Below, piece by piece: positions 1 through 10,567 of a stretch of DNA of 64,000 bases. The notes below the pieces were generated by a model that saw nothing but the letters and a program-made list of their open reading frames with translations, was not told where the DNA came from and did not search any database. The stretch is from Cordilura impudica (Eukaryota > Arthropoda > Insecta > Diptera > Scathophagidae): positions 48,215,307-48,279,306 of the forward strand of contig OY821521.1 of the NCBI GenBank assembly GCA_963682025.1, read 5' to 3'. Position 1 is the first letter of the stretch, and each line of letters begins with the position of its first letter. A program made the translations under genes and the position numbers.

Positions 1-101
1 AATTAAAAATTAAAAATTAAAAATTAAAAATTAAAAATTAAAAATTAAAAATTAAAAATTAAAAATTAAAAATTAAAAATTAAATTAAATTAAATTAAAA
101 A
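1..101. repeat. (TTAAAAA)n heptamer array, right end
   Basis: A near-perfect tandem array with a 7-bp unit enters from the left edge and decays into TTAAA units near base 80. The same unit builds the kilobase-scale arrays at 27355-28608 and 28911-29345. All three are followed by the same single-copy module, so the array is part of a larger interspersed repeat and not an isolated microsatellite. Confidence 0.95.
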
Positions 102-561
102 TTTTAGTTTCATTCTTTAGTTCCTTACATGGTTTTATTATTTTTGTTTTTTTGTATTAAATAAAATTATTTAAAAATTTCCTTTTTTAATATTAATAAT
201 TTGTAGCCAAGAATCATAAATTTTTTTTTTGAATTATCGTATGACTTCTAGGGTCTCAAAACAGGCTTATAGGGATTAAACTTTGGGTATTTAATAAAGA
301 ATTTCACTGGTGTTCTATGAAGTACTTTAGAGATTTCTCTTTAGTAAAAGAAAAATAATGAAATTTTTCAAATAGTAATTAATTCTTTTTAAGGATCATT
401 GTTTGTTATAATAAAAAATTGCCAACAAGAAAACCAATTAACTTTAAATTTAATTGGTATTCGGATTTAACGTTAACAGTTTCAAAATGGTAGCCGTACC
501 CAATTTTGGGTGGAGGGTATAAAAAACTCGGCACAGCCGAGTTTAACACTTTTACTTGTTT
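102..561 (+). repeat. Family B repeat, 3' part with terminal hairpin
   Basis: Bases about 102-340 are a diverged copy of the module after the two large heptamer arrays (shared landmarks: 'agccaagaatca', 'gaattatc', 'tatagggat.aaactttgg'). The copy ends with a GGAGGGTATA motif near 513, a 15-bp stem-loop CTCGGCACAGCCGAG at 527-541, and a T-rich tail ending in TTTTACTTGTT. This end matches, in architecture and last bases, the hairpin end of family A. I read it as the 3' end of a Helentron-like (DINE-1/mini-me type) non-autonomous element; the family name is inference. Confidence 0.55.
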
Positions 562-760
562 TTTGTTAATTTCTTTTTATACCCTATACCACTATGTTTT
601 TTATTTTTCATTTTTTGTTTTTAATTTTTAATTTTTCATTTTCTATTTTTTAATTTTTCATTTTTCTTTTTTCGTTTTTTATTTTTCATGTTTTATTTTT
701 CATTTTTTGTTTTTTATTTTTCATTTTTCATTTTTATTTCTCATTTTTATTTTTAATTTT
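562..760. repeat. T-rich low-complexity tract with a truncated family A start
   Basis: TATACCCTATACCACTATGT, the first 20 bases of family A, occurs at 578 and is followed by about 160 bases of imperfect TTTTTCAT/TTTTTATT repeats. The full family A start then recurs at 761. This suggests local expansion between two copies of the element start. No coding potential seen. Confidence 0.6.
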
Positions 761-1499
761 TATACCCTATACCACTATGTTGTTTGGGTATAATGATTTT
801 GTGCTGCTGTTTGTAACTACCAAAAATATTTGACCTAGACCCATCTTTTATTATACCGATCGAATCAGAATCACTATCTGATTCGATTTAACGATGTCCA
901 TCCGTCCGTGTGTGTGTCAATGTAAAGCTTGTAATCAAACTACTGGTCGCAAATATTAATATATTTTGATGAAATTTGGTATGTAAGCTTTTATCGGCCA
1001 TAGGATGAATGCTATTGAATCGTGAGAATCGGTCCATGTTTAGACCTAGCCCCCATACAAATGACCCTTACGAAATCAACATAAATTGCCATAAGATCCA
1101 AATTATCATATAAATCTTAGTCAAATTGGGTTTGTATGTGTTTATTACATCCACTAATCAGTGGTCCCTATGGGACAACTCTTAGTCATAGGCCCCATAT
1201 AGAACTGCTTAAATCTATCAAAAAACAAAAATATTGCACTGATTCTTCTCAAATTTTGTTTGTATATAATTTTGCAAAATACAAGAGACTTTACCAAACA
1301 TGGTCAGGTTATAGATATAGCATCCGATATGAACTTTTTTATATCTGCAGCCAAAAAAATTAATAAAAATCCCACTCAAATTTGGTTTATGCTTATTTTC
1401 TATGTCCAGTTAGTTGGGCCTATGAGATAGAGTCTCTAAAAGCATGGTATAGAGTATCGTATAGTCGGTCTAGACCGACTATATTTTTCTTACTTGTTT
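761..1499 (+). repeat. Family A interspersed repeat, copy 1 (Helentron/mini-me-like)
   Basis: Near full-length copy. It starts with TATACCCTATACCACTATGT, carries the TGTCCATCCGTCCGTGTGTG stretch at about 894-916 (a GTCY proto-microsatellite), and ends with the perfect 18-bp palindrome AGTCGGTCTAGACCGACT at 1463-1480 and a T-rich tail ending TTACTTGTTT. GGTATAG-type sequence just inside the hairpin mirrors the 5' ATACCCTATACC, giving subterminal inverted repeats. A GTCY run and such ends are known from dipteran mini-me/DINE-1 elements; assignment to that group is inference. Confidence 0.75.
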
Positions 1500-2076
1500 C
1501 AAATTGAATTTTTTTTAAACAAATTTGTTACAAAGACAAAACACCAAAGAGTGTTTTCGCAAAAAAGAAAAAAAAATACATAATTTTAGGACTTAACGTA
1601 AAGAACAAAATTGACAGAATTTTCAAAAGTTTCCAATGTACTAACACCCACTGTATATCGTTTTATATTTAAATAATGTTAGGAAGAGAGTTGTTTGGCT
1701 TTTGTAAAAAAATAGAAAAATCAGCAGTTAAGATAAATTATTTTAAGGCAGAAAACATCACACAATCTTTAGTAGAATTATTTTAATTTTAAACTACATT
1801 ATTCTGCAATTATGTTCTTCAATTTAACTACCGTTGTTTGTCGTTAACAAGTTAAAGAATTACTCTTCTCATAAATAGTTTTTAATTAAAAAAAAAACAA
1901 AGAATCTACAAAAATTTCCTCTAGAAAATCTAAAGAATTTTTCAATTGCTAGATTAATTTTCCGTCCTTCACAAAAATATTAGATTAATTTTTTTTTATT
2001 TCAACAGAAGCATGATTCATTTTCGAAAATTTCTTACATTCGACTGCTTAAATCAAGGTCGTTAACATACAAAATA
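1500..2076. other. AT-rich spacer, nothing recognised
   Basis: No open frame with recognisable homology, no tandem array and no clear copy of the window's repeat families. Confidence 0.5.
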
Positions 2077-2866
2077 AAACAAGTAAGAAAATTATAGTCG
2101 GTCTAGACCGACTATACGATACCCTATACCATGCGTTTAGAAACCCTATCTCTTAGTCCCAACTAACTGGACATAGAAAATAAGCAAAAACCAAATTTGA
2201 GTGGGATTTTTATTAATTTTTTTGGCTGCAGATATAAAAAAGTTCATATCGGATGCTATATCTATAAAGGGGCTAGGTCCAAAAATGGACCGATCCTGAT
2301 CATGTTTGGTAAAGTCTCTTGTATTTTGCAAAAATATGTACAAACAAAATTTGAGAAGAATCAGTGCAATATTTTTGTTTTTTAATAGATTTAACTGAAG
2401 ATCGGGAAGCAGATCTATATGGGGTCAAAGGGATCATTTTTGGACTACTCATTAGTGGATGTAATGAACGCATACAAACCCAATTTGCGTAAGATCTATA
2501 TGACAATTTGGATCTTATGGCAATTTATGTCGATTTCATATGGGTAATTTGTATGGGGGCTAGGTCTGAACATGGACCGATTCTCACCAATTTCAATAGC
2601 GTTCATCCCATGGCCGATAAAAGCTTATATACCAAATTTCATCAAAATATATTCATATTTGCGACCTGCAGTTTGATTACAAGCTTTACATGGACACACA
2701 GACGGACGGACGGACGGACGGACGGACGGACATTGTTAAATCAACTCAGAAAGTGATTCTGATTCGATCGGTATAATTAAAGATGGGTCTAGGTCAAATA
2801 TTTTTGGGTGTTACAAACAGCAGCACAAAGTCATTATACCCAAACCACATAGTGGTATAGGGTATA
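2077..2866 (-). repeat. Family A interspersed repeat, copy 2
   Basis: Full-length copy, inverted relative to copy 1. The hairpin end is on the left (AACAAGTAAG, then palindrome at 2096-2113) and GGTATAGGGTATA is on the right. It carries seven consecutive GGAC units near 2701-2729. Short open frames occur in both strands of this and other copies at the same places, but they differ in start and length between copies and match no protein I recognise, so I call none of them. Confidence 0.8.
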
Positions 2867-4793
2867 ATCATGACAAGAAATTAATTTTTTGTCTCGGAGG
2901 CAATCTCATAAAAAAGAAACGTCAAACATTTTAGCAAATAACAAAAAAAAAAAAAAAAAAAAAATGCAACAAAATCCTGAAATGACTCAAAGCGACAGAA
3001 AATGTAAGACAACAACCCTTAATGGAACCACCCACTTTGAGGCAAACATAGAGTATCGCAAATACTTTTTGAAATGAAAACGTAACACAATCACGTTCAA
3101 ACTCATACCAAATTGTCATAAGCTACACAAACAAAAAAAAAAAAAGTAATCATAAGTGAACCATTAATAAAAGGCACCATTACTACTTACACCCACATAA
3201 TGTTAGCCTAAAAAGAAACGAGTAAACATGAATGGAACAGTGGAATCACTGGTAATTGGACAAAATTATTATAGCATTAACGTAAACAATGTAACCATCC
3301 ATTCATTTTTTTTTTAATTTAGTTTAATAAATTGTTCATCTCTTTATACGGCATTCATTCATAAACATACATATATAAACATACATAAATAACCCCACGG
3401 GTTAATTTCAGAAAATAAGTCCAGAATATTATTTTTTAGAACTATTAAAATATTTTCAATAAGTTTTATCGAAATTCTTCCACAAATATATATTATTTCG
3501 ATATTTTGTTTTAAAAAATGTAAATCTCCTTAAATTTGACCTTTGACCTTAAAGGGGAACAGTTTATAGTCTTTCAATTTAACCTTAATTTACAAGACTG
3601 GGAACTTATGTCAAGTAGTATAATATTCTGACGAAAGATATTGAAAAATATGAAAACACAAAAAAGATGTAGCCTAAAAGTTGAAAAAGTATGAAAAATC
3701 AAATTTTTCTTAAAATCCGCTGAAATATAAACGCTGCCCTGGCCAAATTAAAAATAGGATACCTACAATATTTGGCATTTTTAATCACATATATTTTGTT
3801 ACTAAGACCTTAAAGTCAAATCGTTGATTTTGGAAAATTTCTTGCACAAACTTTTTGAAAAAGTAAAATTGGAGATTTTTAACTAGTGCTAAAATATACG
3901 TACCGTTTTGGCATTAATTTAGAACGGCATAACAATAGACGAAATACTTTATATTAGATTATGTTGGGATCAGGAGAATGCAAAAATTTTGTTGTTGTAA
4001 ATTATTTCAATGTCTTTAAAAATGTGAGCTCCATTTTCTTAATCAAGTGGTCTGTGGTGCATATATTGCCTGGGGAATTTGATATAACTTGGCTGTTTTT
4101 CAACCGATAACAGATTTTGTGGTTTATTTAAAAAGATAAATTACTCTAGATTATGGTTTTTTAATTAATTTAGTTGAAACGCAATTATTAAAATAAAAAT
4201 TTTTTTAAAAAATGTTTTTTTTTTGTTTTGATAATTTACATATTTGATCTTTGAACTCAATGCGCATCCAGAAAGCATTGTCCGATTTGGCTCAAAGTTT
4301 TCGCGCTAAAGTTCTAGATCGAGTATCATAATAATCCGAACCGCACACCTCAAAATTCGGGCAAAAACCGCTGTCACCCTAATATACATATATACATGTA
4401 TATTTTTAACCCAAAAACCATCAAAATCCCGATTACTGTGGTTTTGAAAATCAAATCTCTGAAATATTTTAATCGAAATAGTTAATACATTTTTAGTAAG
4501 TTCATATTTAATTTATTTTTTTAAATTTAATAACATATTGATGCAATGTCAATACCTTCACTTTCCTAATACTAGAAAATTTGGATTGCAGTTTTTATAC
4601 AATTTTTTTCAGTGAACTTTGTGGGTTTGGATTTCTGAAAAACACAAATATTTAAAACGATTTTCATGTATGACATATTTAAAAATCGTAATCTATCAAA
4701 ATGCTAAAAAAACATATCGCCTAAAAATATGTCATACTTTTTATTACGTTTCTAGTAAAATATCAACTTAAAGGTTTACAGAACCACAAATAA
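2867..4793. other. Gene-free AT-rich region
   Basis: No supportable gene. It contains an A-run (2942-2963), ACATACAT-type short repeats near 3362-3388, and otherwise unrecognised sequence, possibly eroded transposon tails. Confidence 0.5.
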
Positions 4794-5165
4794 CTAGCAG
4801 ATTCCATCGCTCGAAATTCGAGTGCCATTTCTAGGCAACTTTATTTCTCAACTTAGCCAATTCACAAAACAACACTTTTATGGTTTATTATTGTTGTGAA
4901 TGAAGATAACAAACTCATTGACAAACACATCAACAAATTTAATAAACACACACATAGCATATGTTTAGTTTTATGTATGTATGTGTTAGTAGCAACTTTA
5001 AATGCAATTTACTCAAAATAAAGGAAAAAATTTAAAAATCTGTAAATCTGGTGAACAGCTAAAAAGAAATATCTTTCAAATAATATACTTTTGGCCAAAA
5101 TCGGGATAAAACGGTAGAACAAAACATCGGTAACAAGAAATCGGCTAGCCTATTAATATTATAGA
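4794..5165 (-). mobile_element. Non-autonomous Helitron, copy 1 (372 bp)
   Basis: Read on the - strand it starts TCTATAATATTAATAGGC and ends GGAATCTGCTAG. A palindromic stem CTCGAA/TTCGAG lies just upstream of the end. Outside bases are A on the 5' side and T on the 3' side. TC at the start, CTRR at the end, a 3' subterminal hairpin and insertion between A and T without duplication are the hallmarks of Helitrons. No Rep/helicase is encoded. Six further copies lie in this window. Confidence 0.88.
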
Positions 5166-5403
5166 TAACACTGGTCTACAAATTAAAAAAAAAATTGACT
5201 GCAGAAACGAAGCATGCTTTTTAACTAATCTGGGTGCGCTGAATTCGAATTTGCCATAAAATTTGGGCTATCACATCTTGTTCATTTTTAATCGCATGCT
5301 GGCAATACTGTAAAACAGTCAATACTGACACTACAATTTCACAATTATTAATTTGAAAGAAGCCAACATTCATTCTAAATCTTCGTAATAGTAGCGTTTA
5401 AGC

Positions 5404-7132
5404 ATGTCAGGAAGATCGTGTGTAACTGATTCAAGCTATTTTTGCTTTGTGTGTGGTGAATATTTGGTTGAAAAAAAGGATATGCAATATCAGAATCATT
5501 AAAATATGCGTATTTACATTATTTTGGTTTTGCTGTTAGAAACTTGGACAAACCGTGGACACCGACAGAACTGTTTTATACAAGTGGTCAAATGACAAGA
5601 AGATCTATTTCGATTTCTCAATTACTTTGAAGAGAGTCAAAAGTAACCACCAAAATTTATTGTTATTTCTGTTTAACAAAAGTTCCTGAATTCAATATGA
5701 AAAATCGAAAAAATATTTCTTTCGCGGTTTCGGTTTCCAAACCAGTTCAACGTCCACCAAATGATCCATTACCAGTCATTCCCAGTGCTACGAACAGTGA
5801 GTCCGAAACATCCAGCAGTGGTAGTTTGTACGAGGCTGATGATGAACGCCATCTAGTGACTCAAGCTGAGCTGAATGATCTAATTCGGGATTTACATTAA
5901 ACGAAGCAACACGCAGAATTACTAGCTTCATGCATGCAGCAGTGGGAACATCTTGCAGTTGGGACAAAAGTAACAATCTATAGAGATAGAAGCTTGGAAT
6001 TGGCTGCATATTTTGCAAAGAAACACTCTATTCTATACTGTACTGATTTTGATGGTTTGTTTCAAAAAATGAACCGGCCATATGACAAAACTGAATGAAG
6101 ATTATTTATTGATGGCTCTAAGTACAGTTTAAAGACTCTTCTTTTGCATAATGGGAATGAAAAACCATCCATACCAATTGCTCATGCCATTAATACAAAG
6201 GAAAATTACGAATCAATGACTGAAATTTTGACATTACTTAAATACAACGATCATCAATGGAAGACCTGTGGTGACCTAAAGGTGTGTGATTTAAATTTCT
6301 TTGTATATTAGTATAGTGCACAATAGATCTACTTTGTCGCAGCGCAGGAGGGAATAACACTCAACCCGACAACATCGTAAATCGTAGTATAGACCATCGT
6401 AAATAACTGTAAATTAATCTGTTTCAGGTCATTGGTTTGTTGACTGGTATGCAAGAAGGTTTCACAAAATATTATTGTTTCCTTTGTCTATGGGATAGTT
6501 GCGCTACATGTCATCATTACGACAGAGTGACCAAAAAGAACTGAATATTCCGCAGGAAAACAAAACATTCAAATAAACCATTAATTGATCCAAATGACGT
6601 TCTTCTTGCGCCGCTGCACATAAAATTGGTCCATTTTAAGAAATTTGTCAAGGCGTTGGACAAAGATGGTGAAGCATTTAAATATTTGTTAGCGGTTTTT
6701 CCTAAAATTTCATATGCTAAAATCAAAGAAGGCATATTTGTTGGCCCTCAGATCAGGAGGCTATTGAATGAGGACAATTTTTCACAATGTTTATTAGAGA
6801 AAGAATATGCAGCCTGGAAATCTTTCAAGAGCATCGTGGACAGTTTTCTTGGAAACAATAAGAGTGAAAACTACAGACAAATTGCTGCAGAATTATTGAA
6901 AAATTATCACGAATTAGGTGCACGAATGTCACTCAAAATGCATTTTCTTCATTCGCATTTAGATTTTTTTTCCACAAAATCTAGGTGCGGTGACCGACGA
7001 ACAAGGGGAGCATGCTCACCGAGATTTAATGAAAATTTAAAGAAATTATCAATTATTTTGGGACAATAGCATGCTGGGAGAGTATTGCTGGACCCTAGTA
7101 CGTGAAACCGAACCAACAAAATACACACGACG
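5404..7132 (+). pseudogene. Degenerate DDE-like transposon gene, main part
   Basis: A decayed multi-exon gene. The conceptual product starts MSGRSCVTDSSYFCFVCGE (5404), then shifts frame to CYFCLTKVPEFN (about 5667-5702), RLFIDGSK (about 6102), CGDLK (ends 6281), an intron with GT and AG at 6282-6427, VIGLLTGMQEGFTKYYCFLC (from 6428), FVGPQIRRLL (about 6740), SLKMHFLHSHLDFF and, after a slip in a T-run near 6965, DEQGEHAHRDL (about 6997-7029), ending at the Transib junction. The order FIDGSK, GDLKV, DEQGE offers candidate D, D and E residues of an RNase H-fold transposase. I recognise the family as an abundant, usually 'uncharacterized' arthropod gene; the DDE assignment is inference. Stops at 5899, 6096, 6541 and about 7037 and at least three frameshifts make it dead. 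The last codons lie beyond the Transib, at 9922-9946. Confidence 0.75.
7128..7132. repeat. Target-site duplication CGACG, left
   Basis: CGACG at 7128-7132 abuts the Transib left end; the same pentamer follows the right end at 9917-9921. Five-base duplications, often GC-rich, are typical of Transib. Confidence 0.88.
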
Positions 7133-7844
7133 CACAGTGGCGCCCGAAGAGCAAACGAGGTTGCAAAAATCAAAATTTTCGTGTGCGCCGACGAAGTTTT
7201 GAATAAACCCATGTTATAGGAAACTTTTCAACGATTTCAAATATGCTACTCTTAATAATATCACATTTTTAGTTTAGAAGATATAACCGTTCAAAGTTGA
7301 CCGACTTTCGGTTTTCAAAAAAACACACAATTTTTAGTCAATTTGTTGCGATTTCAGGTGTAATATCACGAAAAATAGGTAAGGAATCGCCTTATTTTTT
7401 GTTTGTATTGAGTGATGTATTTATTAAATGTATAATGATAAAAAAAAATAACTGTTTGCTTTGTGTTTCTCCTGGTAAATCACTATTTAAAAACTATCCG
7501 TTTTTTCACTATTTTTCAACTTTGACGGAAAATAAAAAAAATGTATATTTTTCTATATTTGCCATATTTGCAAAACATGTTCTTTGATTATTTCTTTACA
7601 TAATTCAAAAGGTTTTATCTGCCCGTACGTGCCCGTTTGGCTTCTAGAGGTAAAAAAGGTTAAAAAGACATGGTTGCAGAAATTGTATGGCGTGCATCCC
7701 TTACATGTTTTGACTGACAGTAATTTGATCTAATAGTTTGAAAATTGCATTTTTAGTCGGTTGTCTACCTGTGATCCTCTGCCAAAGTCTACTCCCAATA
7801 TTCTGTTACAGACACAGGGTGCACAAAAAACTACTCATTGAAAT

Positions 7845-9592
7845 TTGCAGGTACCTCACTTAAAAATTACTTTGGAGTACAAATGGTCAAGAACAAAAGG
7901 AAGGCCAAAAAAAAGTATTGAGGAGTGTTCAATATTCACAAGAAAGAGGAAACTTGCCGATGCAACCAATGACTTGACCACGAACCATTTATCGGACGCG
8001 CTGTCTATTAAATATACAAAGGATAGTGAAAGAGTTAGGTCGCAGATTACAAAATCTGTTGCTGATGCAAGCCCACTGCGACTAGAAAGGATTAAGGAAA
8101 GCATTCCCACGCCCACAAACGCACACATTAAAAAGTATGGTTCCGAAGAAGCCTTGGCCTTGTTTATGGACTTACAAATTTCCAAAGAAAAATATGAGAT
8201 ACTACGGGCATCCTTGATGCGACACGGGGCTGACGTTTTACCAGGATACAAGCATATTACGCAAGCCAAAATAAATTCACGACCACTGCATACGGAGTTT
8301 CGGAAGTCTCTGTGAAAGCCAATCTGCAGGATCTCATGGGCCATACAGCAAAACGGTTGTTGGAGAGTCTTCCTGAAAATGAGGTGAAAATTCTTCCTGA
8401 AAAACTGACATTGATCAGCAAATGGGGCTGCGATGGATCATCCGGACAAAGCGTATATAAGCAAAGGATATCTTCCGATGACGCTACAATATCGGACGGA
8501 AATATGTTTATGGCATCTGTTGTTCCTTTGCGGCTAAAATCTGATGTTTCCCTACACTGGAAAAATCCACGTCCGTCATCAGTGCATTATTGCCGACCAA
8601 TAATGTTTCGGTTTGCAAGGGAATCGGAAGAACTCATAAGGACCATGGTGAAGGACATTGAAGAACAATTAAGCAAGATTAAGTCTACAAAGCTGCAAAT
8701 TGGAGAAGGAAAATATATTGAATGCAATTACGAGTTCCACCTGACCATGGTTGACGGAAAAGTTGTAAACGAACTGACAGGAACAACCTCAACATTGTCA
8801 TGCCCGATTTGCAAAAAGAGTCAGAAGAACTTTGGTAATTTAAACGATTCTACAAACGAGGAGAATTACGAATATGGAATGTCACCATTGCACGCAAGGA
8901 TAAGGTGTATGGAGTTCTTGCTAATACTGGCGGAGGAAAACTTCGATGAAAATACATCAATAAAGGATAAGGAAAAGATCAGAAAGAAGCAAATACAGGA
9001 TGCTTTTTTTTAAACAAGTTGGACTAAAAGTAGACTGTCACAAGCACGCATACGGTAACTCAAACGATGGAAACACTTCTAGAAGATTTTTTGAAAATGA
9101 TGAGGCAGTAACTAGAATCACTGGAATTGACAATCAAATCGTGAAAAGATTGGGAACGATCTTGAATGTTTTAAACTGCAAAGAAATGTCAATTCTACAA
9201 TATATGGAGAATATGCATCGAAAACTGCATCTCTTTTAGCAGAAATGTATCCACAGAAGAAGTTGACCCCGAACGTCCATAAAATATTGGCGCATGGCAA
9301 AGATATAATTGAGTACCAGTCTTTGCCAATTGGAGAGCTTTCTGAAGAAGCACAGGAGTCTCTTAACAAATTTTATAAAAAATATAGATTGCAGAACACA
9401 TTCAAAGTATCAAGGGTAAGGCAAAATGAGGACCTCTTCAACATGTTGGCAGCATCTTCCGATGCACTTATTTCTTCCCTAGGGCATGTGAAGTCACGAA
9501 TAGAGTTAGAAAATAATTATAGTTTAGAAATGATTAGTCTTTTAGATATACCTTCTCTTACGAATTGTGATGAATATTTTACAGAAAATTGA
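7845..9592 (+). pseudogene. Transib transposase, frameshifted
   Basis: Four frames together give a Transib/RAG1-core-like DDE recombinase. 7845-8283: N-terminal part with ALALFMDLQISKEKYEILR. 8284-9005: ANLQDLMGHTA, KWGCDGSSGQSVYKQ, CPICKKSQKNFGN, and MSPLHARIRCMEFLL. After a T-run: VGLKVDCHKHAYGNSNDGNT. From about 9200: LTPNVHKILAHGKDIIE and GELSEEAQESLNKFYKKYR, ending 9592. The D of GCDG, the D of KVDCHK and the E in LSEEAQE align by context with RAG1 catalytic D600, D708 and E962, so the triad appears to survive. Three single-step frameshifts (about 8283, the poly-T at 9003-9012, about 9200) break it. The start is uncertain; sequence before 7845 may include an upstream exon. Confidence 0.8.
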
Positions 9593-9878
9593 AAAAATAA
9601 ATTTAAAAAAGAAGTAATTTTTTTTTTAATTTGTTGGGTAATAATTTAAAACATAAAACCCTAAAGAAAAAAAAAAAATAAAAACAATCTAAAAATGTAA
9701 AAATAATTTTTTTTAGATACCATAAAATTGATTTTTCTACAAATTTTAACTTTGATAACCCATAAGTAGGCCCCTCCAAAGCGTAGCACCCTTTCCAAAC
9801 GCTCATTTCATAGGCTGAACAGTTATCTATCATATGCTGTTTAAACTGTTCAATTATGTTATTCGGTTCAAAAGATAT

Positions 9879-9916
9879 GATTTTTGCAACGAAAAAACTC
9901 AAATGGCGCCACGGTG
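9879..9916 (-). other. Transib right terminal repeat, RSS-like
   Basis: Inward from 9916: heptamer CACCGTG, a 22-bp spacer starting GCGCC as on the left, then GCAAAAATC, identical to the nonamer-like block of the left end. The canonical RAG nonamer is ACAAAAACC, a 7 of 9 match. Confidence 0.8.
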
Positions 9917-9946
9917 CGACGTTCAAATAACGCCATTCACTTTTGA
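9917..9946 (+). pseudogene. C-terminal end of the DDE-like gene, displaced by Transib
   Basis: Starts with the right CGACG duplication. Dropping the Transib and one duplication continues the frame at 7132 as TRRSNNAIHF and a stop at 9944-9946. A short basic, hydrophobic-ended tail ending in F at this point is what I recall for the family. This small exact rejoining is good evidence that the Transib is the younger insertion. Confidence 0.65.
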
Positions 9947-10442
9947 AAATTCATTGAGTTTTAAATAAACTAATGATTTTTTATGTAAAAAAGAAATAAA
10001 AACATTTTTTTTTTGTATCTCGATAGAGAATAACCAATTACAGATTCGAATTCAGCCCACCAAAATACCCTAGGAAAGATATTTGGTTGCTGCAGTCCAA
10101 AACCTTGTTGGCTAGTGTTATTAGAAAATATATACATGATCTCAAACCGAACAAAAAAAATTAATTAATCAGGATTAGGATCGTTACATTTTTCGACCTA
10201 GTCCTATCGGATGCTATATTTGCAGGTAAAAATATTAATAATAATGCCGCTCAAATTTGGTTTTTGCTTATTTTCGATATCCAATAAGTTGGACCTGAGA
10301 CCCTTTCTTTAAACACGGTATAGACCGTCTATAATTTTCTTACTTGCTTAATACATGGCATTATCTCATAACATGACCGCTATAATGTGTGTATTTACAA
10401 CAACTGAACAAAAGCTGGGAGCACGAGCTTTGTCTTGATGTA
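9947..10442. other. Spacer with a family A 3'-end fragment
   Basis: Bases about 10160-10349 match the 3' third of family A on the + strand (GGATCGTTACATTTTTCGAC, TATCGGATGCTATATT, then ATAATTTTCTTACTTG at the end). The hairpin is damaged. The rest is unrecognised. Confidence 0.6.
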
Positions 10443-10567
10443 AAGGGTTTTTAAACAGGGGCGCTACAAAAGTAGAAAGGCAGGGACAGCAAACGACGCC
10501 ATATTTCTTGCCGCTCTTTTGACATTTCTCTTCAGTAAGGTTTGCCATTTCATGACGGAAAGATATA

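Larger units (their letters stand above)
7133..9916 (+). mobile_element. Transib (RAG1-related) DNA transposon, 2784 bp
   Basis: Complete element with imperfect terminal inverted repeats. The left end is CACAGTG, 23 bp, then GCAAAAATC (7133-7171). The right end, read inward, is CACCGTG, 22 bp, then GCAAAAATC (9916 to 9879). It is flanked by CGACG direct repeats. The transposase inside (7845-9592) is Transib-like but frameshifted. The left heptamer is identical to the consensus heptamer of V(D)J recombination signals, and the spacer equals that of a 23-RSS. That Transib ends resemble 23-RSS is known for the family (Kapitonov and Jurka). Insertion interrupts the last codons of the gene at 5404-7132. 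Confidence 0.88.

Noticed and set aside
2197..2756. Recurring short open frames in family A copies (MSGIFINFFGCRY..., MDLMAIYVDF...) on both strands
   Set aside because: They recur because the repeat recurs. Starts, stops and frames differ between copies, the frame runs through the GGAC microsatellite, and no known protein motif is present.
8312..8320. Internal ATG at 8312 as the start of a separate protein
   Set aside because: It lies in the middle of the Transib transposase, and the frame is continuous in homology with sequence before a frameshift near 8283.
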